Below, one piece after another: positions 32,315 to 40,463 of a stretch of DNA of 40,463 nucleotides (position 1 is the first letter of the stretch; each line of letters begins with the position of its first letter). The stretch is from assembly GCA_030141605.1 (NCBI GenBank), contig JAQGDQ010001450.1:1-40463 (forward strand). The letters are read 5' to 3'. A program made the translations under genes and the position numbers. The notes below the pieces were generated by a model. That model was given only the letters and a program-made list of their open reading frames with translations. It had not been told where the DNA came from and did not search any database. The stretch is from Tubiluchus corallicola (taxonomy: Eukaryota; Priapulida; Priapulimorpha; Priapulimorphida; Tubiluchidae).

Positions 32315-33344
32315 TTGATTTTGTTAGAAGGAGAAAGAAGCAATGTTGAAATCGGAGAATTAAAACAGAATAAACTATATTAAGGAAATCGAAAAATTTG
32401 CTGGGCGCATGGTCCGGAGACGGATTTTCTACGGCTCAAATTTGGTAAAGCTTCCAGCTAATGGCATTAGCTCGGGTTTCAAGCAACTTGAATTACTGTT
32501 ACTTCTTCAGTGACAAACTAATTCTTTCAGGACCTAACCAGTCAAAATAAGACCCATGACTGGTCTGCTACTGAATGAGCACAGACATAAATAAATGATT
32601 ACAAAAGTGCTGTTCTATTCAAGAGAATTTCGACTATCCAATCATGCTATTTGTTTAAGCATCTATAAGTGATTTCATTGGTTAAGTGATCTCGAATACA
32701 CCTTTTTAGGCACTCCAACGTAACCTATCGAGTATCTTAGTCTGGTGTACACTACTTTTTTGATCGCATCAGCCGATCAGCTACGGACAAATTAAAGTCA
32801 TCTCATCTCTTAGCAGGAATTTCTCCTTGAAAATAGAGTATACTTGAGGCCAAAGTGCATCAGAGCGTTGTGTCAAGAAGTTGAAAATTTGTGTATTAGC
32901 CGATTTCACACAAGTGATATTGTACATTGCAACTTGGGAAACACTGCAGTAACTGAAAGTTGTTTCATTTTTTCATCAAAAATCGATTTTTAATTTGTCT
33001 AAGGCAAGCAATAGCATTTCACATACAATCTTGCATGAAAGCCGAATGAGTGAGAAACCTACAAAAATGAACTATAATGTGATCGTGCTTAGGAGAGCAG
33101 TTTTTTATGAACAAATGAAGCTCTACTACTTTCGCTATCGTCATACATTGTGAAGAAGCGAAATTAAATTATTCTCACTGAGAGCAGCAGTCGCTCTCAT
33201 GTTTTCTTTTCTGTTTGTGTGAAAGAAGTCATGTTCACTTGCGTGTTATTGCATGAGAAACTGATTGGTGATAGGTGCTGTGTTATTACTTGAGAAACTT
33301 ATTACTTGTGAACATGACCTTAATTGTGTCGAAACGTTGCAGAT
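32315..33344. other. Left-arm sequence outside the TM frame
   Basis: Non-repetitive and mirrored in 38987-40025. I see no first exon that joins the TM frame in phase. At about 33320-33362 it reads GTCGAAACGTTGCAG followed by GTCTGAATAAAAG, resembling a retroelement 3' end that leads into the minisatellite. Confidence 0.5.
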
Positions 33345-35076
33345 GTTGTGTCTGAATAAAAGTAGTGTCTTTGCTTAATTGGGTGTCGGCTGTTAATTGC
33401 TTGTGTCTGAATAAAAGTAATGTCTTTGCTTAATTGGGTGTCGGCTGTTAATTGCTTGTGTCTGAATAAAAGTAGTGTCTTTGCTTAAGTGGGCGCTGGC
33501 TGTTGATTGCTTGTGTCTGAATAAAAGTAATGTCTTCCCTTAAGTGGGTGCTGGCTGTTAATTGCTTGTGTCTGAATAAAAGTAATGTCTTTGCTTAAGT
33601 GGGTGCCGGCTGTTAATTGCTTGTGTCTGAATAAAAGTAATGTCTTTGCTTAAGTGGGTGCTGGCTGTTAATTACTTGTGTCAGAATAAAAGTAATGTCT
33701 TTGCTTAAGTGGGTGCTGACTGTTAATTGCTTGTGTCTGAATAAAAGTAATGTCTTTGCTTAAGTGGGTGCGGGCTGTTAATTGCTTGTGTCTGAATAAA
33801 AGTAATGTCTTTGCTTAAGTGGGTGCTGGCTGTTAATTGCTTGTCTGAATAAAAGTAATGTCTTTGCTTAAGTGGGTGCTGGCTGTTAATTGCTTGTGTC
33901 TGAATAAAAGTAATGTCTTTGCTTAAGTGGGCGCTGGCTGTCAATTGTTTGCGTCTGAATAAAAGTAATGTCTTTGCTTTTAAGTGTGTGCTGGCTGTTA
34001 ATTGCTTGTGTCTGAATAAAAGCAACGTCTTTGCTTAAGTGTGTGCTGGCTGTTAATTGCTTGTGTCTGAATAAAAGTAATGTCTTTCCTTAAGTGGGTG
34101 CTGGCTGTTAATTGCTTGTGTCTGAATAAAAGTAATGTCTTCTTAAGTGGGTGCAGGCTGTTAATTGCTTGTGTCTGAATAAAAGTAATGTCTTTGCTTA
34201 AGTGGGTGCTGGCTGTTAATTGCTCGTCTGAATAAAAGTAATGTCTTTGCTTAAGTGGGTGCTGGCTGTTAATTGCTTGTGTCTGAATAAAAGTAATGTC
34301 TTTGCTTAAGTGGGTGCTGGCTGTTAATTGCTTGTCTGAATAAAAGTAATGTCTTTGCTTAAGTGGGTGCTGGCTGTTAATTGCTTGTGTCTGAATAAAA
34401 GTAATGTCTTTGCTTAAGTGGGTGCTGGCTGTTAATTCTTGTGTCTGAATAAAAGTAATGTCTTTGCTTTTAAGTGTGTGCTGGCTGTTAATTGCTTGTG
34501 TCTGAATAAAAGCAACGTCTTTGCTTAAGTGTGTGCTGGCTGTTAATTGCTTGTGTCTGAATAAAAATAATGTCTTTCCTTAAGTGGGTGCTGGCTGTTA
34601 ATTGCTTGTGTCTGAATAAAAGTAATGTCTTTTCTTAAGTGGGTGCTGGCTGTTAATTGCTTGTGTCTGAATAAAAGTAGTGTCTTTCCTTAAGTGGGTG
34701 CTGGCTGTTCATTGCTTGTGTCTGAATAAAAGTAATGTCTTTCCTTAAGTGGGTGCTGGCTGTTAATTGCTTGTGTCTGAATAAAAGCAATGTCTTTGCT
34801 TAAGTGGGTGCCGGCTGTTAATTGCTTGTGTCTGAATAAAAGTAATGTCTTTCCTTAAGTGGGTGCTGGCTGTTAATTGGTTGTGTCTGAATAAAAGCAA
34901 TGTCTTTGCTTAAGTGGGTGCCGGCTTGTGTCTGAATAAAAGTAGATTCTTTCCTTAAGTGGGTGCTGGCTGTTCATTGCTTGTGTCTGAATAAAAGTAA
35001 TGTCTTTGCTTAAGTGGGTGCTGGCTGTTAATTGCTTGTGTCTGAATAAAAGTAATGTCTTTCCTTAAGTGGACGC
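33345..35076 (+). repeat. 55 bp minisatellite, about 32 units
   Basis: Unit GTGTCTGAATAAAAGTAATG + TCTTTGCTTAAGTGGGTGCT + GGCTGTTAATTGCTT. Each unit carries AATAAA on the plus strand. A distinctive pair of variants (TTTTAAGTGTGTG followed by AAAAGCAACGTC) occurs at about 33970-34030 and again 489 bp later, showing block duplication. A 53 bp unit lacking GT also recurs. A short frame on the minus strand is a by-product. Confidence 0.96.
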
Positions 35077-35104
35077 TTGATTATGTTGAGGTTAAAATAC
35101 TTAC

Positions 35105-35287
35105 AAAGCTTCGACTGCACTTAACAATGTTGGTTCCATCAAACTTCCTCATCAGAGTCTCTTGAAGTCCTTCGCAGCAAGGATATGGACATATCTGAAG
35201 ACCGTCTCTCTGCTTCGTTCCAAACGGACAACATTCTGGACTCGAATCAACGGAGTCTGTGTAAAAATATGGATTTACCTTGGCTTC
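35105..35287 (-). CDS. Cysteine-rich internal exon candidate
   Basis: Acceptor ATATTTACAG (35288) and donor TTT|GTAAGT (35104) enclose exactly 61 codons, phase 0 at both ends. It starts EAKVNPYFYTDSVDSSPECC and continues PFGTKQRDGLQICPYPCC, EGLQETLMRKFDGTN and KCSRSF. Six cysteines (CC, C, CC, C) suggest a disulphide-bonded extracellular module. It lies 28 bp from the minisatellite, so on this strand the array would sit in the following intron. Its phase does not fit a direct join to the TM frame at 32314. Family not recognised. Confidence 0.45.
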
Positions 35288-36524
35288 CTGTAAATATGGG
35301 ATAAATGTGGTAATTAGCTTCTTGTGCAATCTGCAATCTGCAGAAATCTGCAAAAGCTTTTCCTATTAAGATGCCGAAACCATTGGGTAGAGGAACCAGA
35401 CCAAATCAATGAGCCACGTGATGGGAGGAGGTACCATTCGAAAGACTCGCTTTGATGCTGCATCGCCCAAATGTGCTATCAACTTGCATTTACGGTTTAA
35501 CGTACTACTAATAAAGAAGCTACCCAACCGCGGGATTGATCAACACTCATAATCAATAATACGTGCCCTCTCCACGTAGTGTCGTGCTGTGGAGGATAAT
35601 TCTTGACAATGATTTTATTGCCACAATGTTCGCTGCAATGCCACCCTGACGTTGAATGCTGTGTGTCTTTTTGCATAAGAAAGGTCTAGTATTAGTGTTG
35701 ATGCTTGTGGCAGTACCGGGAGTTTGATAGTTATGAAAAATTGTTCTCTGATAGACGACGATTACAAATCTCAGCAGGTGAAGTAGCTGTCACACTGTTA
35801 TCAGTGTGGATTAGCATGGATCCATGTATAGTGTATTCAGTAGTTCTTGGTATAGTAGACGAAACCGCCCTTAACCAACTTTCACAGCGGTCGCTCATCC
35901 ATTTACCCATTAAGCTTAGTGCTGTTAACTTTACACTCGGGATTTTCCCCATTAACATTCGGGAATTTCTTGCTTTAAAGCGGCAGGCTAAACTCGAGAC
36001 AAACAAGACATTTTTTGATACTTTATAGGTTTACAGTTAAAATTCATACTTAGAAAATAAAACAAATTCACTTACAATCTTAATGATCTGGAAGACAGTC
36101 CAAATGGCTGCAGTTAAACAAAGGCAACTGTTCATCTCGCTGGTTTAGTCTCTATGCATAAGCTACACTTGTACGAAAACGTTTTTTTGTATATTTATAT
36201 TTTCTAGAGCGTCGACGATTACACACTACACAGTCTTCACAATAAGATCGTTTTCTTTCGTCGAATTAAGAAAGATCCAGGCCACGCCATTGGTGTTGAA
36301 CTTTATCATTTATAATAGCTTTTCAGTGTGTTTTCTGTGGTTGAGTTCCTCCTGATTTGCACTGCTCAAAACTAGGAAACAGTAGATGTGCTTCTGCGAT
36401 AGAATGGTAAAAAGTCTCTACTAAAAGTAAAAGATTATTCTTGCTGCAAAAAGTACGTCCATACTTCCTTTCATACACCTTTCGTTGTCTTTCTTTCTCT
36501 TTCTCTGTCTCGCTCTCTCTGACC
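35288..36524. other. Spacer of the inverted duplication, left part
   Basis: At 35705-36028 both strands are open for about 90-107 codons. The plus frame opens at TTG and the minus frame could be an exon, but neither matches a family I know. The rest is unique. Confidence 0.35.
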
Positions 36525-36533
36525 CGCACACAC

Positions 36534-36578
<45 letters not shown>

Positions 36579-36690
36579 CACTCTCCACACACTCACTCAC
36601 TCACTCACTCACTCACTCACTCACTCACTCACTCACTCACTCACTCACTCACTCACTCACTCACTCACTCACTCACTCACTCCCTGTCTC
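36525..36690. repeat. Compound microsatellite (CACG)n-(CA)n-(ACTC)n
   Basis: ACGC/CACG tetranucleotides to about 36565, a short CA run, then about 23 perfect ACTC units (36589-36681). The plus frames read Ser-Leu-Thr-His repeats and are not genes. Confidence 0.95.
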
Positions 36691-36823
36691 TCTCTCTTTT
36701 TGTGCTCTTATTACAATTGTTACTTTCACTTTGCTTTAGTATTGCACTTTGTCGTATTTCCACTTTGAAATACTGTTGCTTTTATTACTTTTTTACTTAT
36801 ATATGCTATATGCTTGGAATGTA

Positions 36824-37853
36824 CAGGGTCATCCAAAAAAAACGTTCCCTGCGAAATCTTTACTAAACGAAAGTTACAAGTAAAAAAGGCATGAGAATTT
36901 AATAGAATAACAAAAATATATGAATTTTGTAAACAAAAAAAATTGAATTGTAAATTTTAAGCTTTACTTTTGCTGAGCTTATTAAAAATATGATGTTTAA
37001 GTAGTACAACATAACTACTAATTAACAGTAATAGTAACATGTGATTTCAATATCAACTTTGTTTTACGGAAGTTCAAAATAAGTAACTCGAAAAATTTTT
37101 CATCGCAAGGGTAAATATAAATATTAGTGTTAAATACATTCAATCACTGAAATGATTATCTAACATTTACTATTCTGATGTAGACAATCTGCATAAATCG
37201 AATGTTCTGACACTTCTATTCTCAACAAAACTGAAATTTAACGTCTCGATGAAAGTTTAATTTTAATGATAATCGTTTAACTGAATCCTACACATGTAAT
37301 AACAATTTTTCACAGCAATGTAGGATAAATATAATATTTTAAGCCAAAATTTGTTGTTTTAAATGAAAAAGAAAACGAGTTTTCGATGTTTGTAGATGTA
37401 TATATATTTAGAATATAGCCTTACTTATCCTGTAAATTTTATCTCAGCGAGTGTATCACGCAAGAAAGATTAAAGACGGTCCTGAACCGAAAATTTTGTT
37501 TTAAATGAAATGAGATGAGACTAATTTAGTTATTCACGAATTCCGTTCTTTCGCTTTACAAAGTGATCGAAATGAAAGGAATGTCAATGAACAATAAACT
37601 AAGTGAAATATCAAAAGCTGAGTTTCTTTTTTATTTAAAGCAATAAATTTTGGAAAACTTCCTTTTCTTTCTTATTTGAACACAATTTTAGACGAATACA
37701 ACATTTTTGAAAATTTCAGCAAAAATATAACAAAACAATTTTTTGCGTATAACACCTATATTCATTGTTATTCTGCTAAATTTTTGATTTTTTTAACTTG
37801 CAATTGTTTATTTTGTTAAGGAATTTGCAGGAAATATTTTTTGGACGAACCTG
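36824..37853. mobile_element. 1.03 kb mariner-like element without transposase
   Basis: The left end is CAGGGTCATCCAAAAAA, and the right end, read as reverse complement, is CAGGTTCGTCCAAAAAA. Both are flanked by TA (36822-36823 and 37854-37855), the target duplication of the Tc1/mariner superfamily. The inside is very AT-rich and has no frame above about 60 codons on either strand, so it is non-autonomous or heavily deleted. Confidence 0.72.
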
Positions 37854-37855
37854 TA

Positions 37856-38841
37856 GTATAGCCTGAATATGTAATAAGAATGAGAGTGTACGCAAAACAT
37901 GAAGAAAAGATACTAGACATAATTATAATCCTGTTACAGTCTCGTTTAGGTGAGAAAAACTAGATGTTTAACACTTTTGCACATTTTCAAAAACGTTATA
38001 AGCACGTTTACACGACACTTGACAATAACTCTAGAAGCATGTAATAGTTACCACTAGACACGTACGCATCACGTCATTGTCCAATTTCCATTGCATTTGA
38101 TGAAGCCCGAGGCTGTTCATGTAGTTGTCCACTCCTTCGCATCCCACACGCAACTGCAGGCGTGGACGCGGCGTGGTCAGGCAGGCAATTTAGTCGTAAT
38201 TAAACGCGTTGGCAATTATCACCAAACGCCTAACCTTTCAGACCAGGTGACACCCGAGAATTCGAGGCTTCGCTAAGATTGATGGGGTGTTCGGTTGCAG
38301 TGTAAATCTGATTCTGGATTTCTTCGTGAGATGTGGGCAGTGTCTAAACTTCAATCTTGTACGCTTAAGCGCAACAGAAAGCAGAGAATGAGAGCAATTA
38401 GCACCTTTAATTAATTCTCACTATAGCATTAGTGGCAAGTTTTACCTTTTTGCCTTCCAGGTAAGGCGACAATAGTTATTATTGATTAAATGATTTGCCT
38501 TCTTATTTCATTATTGTGCGTTAGGAAAATTGACGTTGAGCAAGGGGATAGTGGGGCAAGTTGAATTACGGGAAAAGCAGGATTTCATTATTATTGTTTT
38601 AGCTAGTCGTAATCAAAACACTTGTCTGAGCAGACTTGATATAAAACACTGCATAATTATTGCTGGCGTGCTTATGTTTGTCATCGTTACCATCGTTATC
38701 ACCATTCTCATTGTCATCATCGTTGTAGTTATTGTCGTCATGATGATGATCATCATCATTGTCATACTCATTCTCATCATTATCATAGTTATCGTCATTT
38801 TGTTTTCATCATTACAATTGTTGTCAGTAATACCATCGCCG
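37856..38841. other. Spacer of the inverted duplication, right part
   Basis: Contains an imperfect CAT/ATC-rich microsatellite at about 38680-38815 that leaves Ile/Val-rich and Met/Thr-rich frames on opposite strands. An ATG frame at 38091-38276 is of no recognised family. Confidence 0.45.
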
Positions 38842-40463
38842 CTTAAGCAAAGACACTACTTTTATTCAGACACAAGCAATTAACAGCCGACACCCAATTA
38901 AGCAAAGACATTACTTTTATTCAGACACAAGCAATTAACAGCCGACACCCAATTAAGCAAAGACACTACTTTTATTCAGACACAACATCTGCAACGTTTC
39001 GACACAATTAAGGTCATGTTCACAAGTAATAAGTTTCTCAAGTAATAACACAGCACCTATCACCAATCAGTTTCTCATGCAATAACACGCAAGTGAACAT
39101 GACTTCTTTCACACAAACAGAAAAGAAAACATGAGAGCGACTGCTGCTCTCAGTGAGAATAATTTAATTTCGCTTCTTCACAATGTATGACGATAGCGAA
39201 AGTAGTAGAGCTTCATTTGTTCATAAAAAACTGCTCTCCTAAGCACGATCACATTATAGTTCATTTTTGTAGGTTTCTCACTCATTCGGCTTTCATGCAA
39301 GATTGTATGTGAAATGCTATTGCTTGCCTTAGACAAATTAAAAATCGATTTTTGATGAAAAAATGAAACAACTTTCAGTTACTGCAGTGTTTCCCAAGTT
39401 GCAATGTACAATATCACTTGTGTGAAATCGGCTAATACACAAATTTTCAACTTCCTGACACAACGCTCTGATGCACTTTGGCCTCAAATATACTCTATTT
39501 TTAAGGAGAAATTCCTGCTAAGAGATGAGATGACTTTAATTTGTCCGTAGCTGATCGGCTGATGCGATCAAAAAAGTAGTGTGTACGATCACCAGACTAA
39601 GATACTCGATAGGTTACGTTGGAGTGCCTAAAAAGGTGTATTCGAGATCACTTTATCCAATGAAATCACTTATAGATGCTTAAACAAATAGCATGATTGG
39701 ATAGTCGAAATTCTCTTGAATAGAACAGCACTTTTGTAATCATTTATTTATGTCTGTGCTCATTCAGTAGCAGACCAGTCATAGGTCTTATTTTGACTGG
39801 TTAGGTCCTGAAAGAGTTAGTTTGTCACTGAAGAAGTAACAGTAATTCAAGTTGCTTGAAGCCCGAGCTAATACCATTAGCTGGAAGCTTTTACCAAATT
39901 TGCGCCGTAAAAAAATCCGTCTCCGGACCATGAGCCCAGCAAATTTTTCGATTTCCTTAATATAGTTTATTCTGTTTTAATTCTCCGATTTCAACATTAC
40001 TTCTTTCTCCTTCTACCAAAATCAAGTGTCGTTCCAAAGTGCAGTCTCCCCAAGGTGTCTGGCCTGTCTTTTGTTGATTTCTGCTGTATTTTACACTGTT
40101 TTCGGTTTTTTTCAAACAAAAGCCACGCTTCACATCCATAAGTGGACAGTGGTCAGATCAGTGTCTTTACAAGTTGCTTTTTCAGCCGTTTTAGCTCTGA
40201 TTCACTTGTTGGCCATTTGTGAGCGTCGAACTTTCGCGTTAGCCATTCTGCTTCTTGCATCTTTCGACGTTTTCATTATTGATGAAATTGGAACAACTAA
40301 ACAGCTGGACTTGCTGGCTTTCTATATCATCGATGACAACAATTTTCCACTGTTTTTGTTCCTATTATGGTTACTTACTTTGGTCTTGCCACCGCAATAT
40401 TTACACAGTCTTTTATATGTAAACAAATTAGATAATTTTGCAACGGATGTTTTCCCTAGATAA
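38842..40463 (+). repeat. Right arm of 1.6 kb inverted duplication
   Basis: Mirror of 31877-33489. Contains only two full and one partial 55 bp minisatellite units (38842-38986), then the shared single-copy sequence, and ends at the window edge. Confidence 0.95.
40026..40463 (+). CDS. Four-TM membrane protein ORF/exon, copy 2 (no ATG)
   Basis: Same length and stop as copy 1. By eye the two frames differ at nine nucleotides: five amino-acid changes (A/V at 7, S/T at 24, T/A at 63, H/R at 67, G/D at 81) and four silent ones, with the last 45 or so codons identical. No stop or frameshift in either. Here the upstream TAA is CTACC, so the frame opens a further 20 codons or so but still has no ATG. 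The pyrimidine tract plus CAAG acceptor is kept. Ends exactly at the last base of the window. Confidence 0.5.
   Translation: MSFQSAVSPRCLACLLLISAVFYTVFGFFQTKATLHIHKWTVVRSVSLQVAFSAVLALIHLLAICERRTFALAILLLASFDVFIIDEIGTTKQLDLLAFYIIDDNNFPLFLFLLWLLTLVLPPQYLHSLLYVNKLDNFATDVFPR

Larger units (their letters stand above)
31877..33489 (-). repeat. Left arm of 1.6 kb inverted duplication
   Basis: Reverse complement of 38842-40463 at about 97-98% identity judged by eye. The inner boundary lies in the 55 bp minisatellite (GCTTAAG at 33483-33489). The outer limit is unknown because the right arm stops at the window edge. Confidence 0.95.

Noticed and set aside
31877-35287. A single gene joining the cysteine-rich exon to the four-TM frame across the minisatellite
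   Set aside because: The exon ends in phase 0, while the available acceptors of the TM frame need phase 1 or 2, so a direct join would shift the frame. An intermediate exon is not visible.
35731-36006. Minus-strand 91-codon frame as a gene
   Set aside because: Both strands are open over the same interval, neither has a recognised domain, and the start context is poor.
36441-36866. Ser-Leu-Thr-His repeat protein
   Set aside because: Encoded by the CACG/CA/ACTC microsatellite; both plus-strand versions are by-products of the 4 bp period.

Overview
This is eukaryotic, AT-rich DNA and almost certainly comes from an animal, probably an invertebrate. It has spliced genes with GT-AG introns, an intronless heat-shock HSP70 with metazoan-style heat-shock elements, the terminal exon of an ABCC (MRP-type) transporter, a four-exon RPUSD1-like pseudouridine synthase, LINE relics, TIR/MITE elements, many minisatellites and a degenerate TTAGGG-type telomeric stretch. 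The phylum cannot be fixed from sequence alone.

Layout from left to right. Positions 1-1966 are the last intron of an ABCC gene (+). It is loaded with a 29-30 bp minisatellite and a small 26 bp repeat that reiterates a splice-donor consensus. The ABCC terminal exon follows at 1967-2111. Positions 2.4-6.8 kb are intergenic, with a TIR-bounded 1.07 kb element and a 482 bp pogo-like MITE. RPUSD1 (-) spans 6.9-11.8 kb. An intergenic stretch with a Harbinger-like MITE leads to HSP70 (-, 13473-15422) and its promoter (TATA plus three heat-shock-element clusters, 15591-15761). From 16 to 27 kb there are few genes: four minisatellites (40, 41/44, 35/36 and 30 bp units), a 650 bp AAT/AAC mosaic microsatellite, LINE tails and some exon-like segments. 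A decayed LINE with a damaged RT active site lies at 28.6-30.0 kb (-), and a perfect 66 bp palindrome at 30.6 kb.

The right quarter is the most unusual part. Arms of about 1.6 kb (31877-33489 and 38842-40463) form an inverted duplication around a 5.35 kb spacer. Each arm carries the same open 145-codon, four-transmembrane reading frame. The inner end of each arm lies in a 55 bp minisatellite that has about 32 units on the left and under three on the right. The spacer also holds a cysteine-rich exon candidate and a 1.03 kb mariner-like element with no transposase. The right arm runs to the window edge.

No operon-like cooperation is expected. ABCC, RPUSD1 and HSP70 are independent genes. Unidentified exons were found by hand as splice-bounded open stretches, most of them without an internal ATG, and are graded low. 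Where an open frame starts at GTG or TTG, I moved the start to the first credible ATG or treated the segment as an internal exon.
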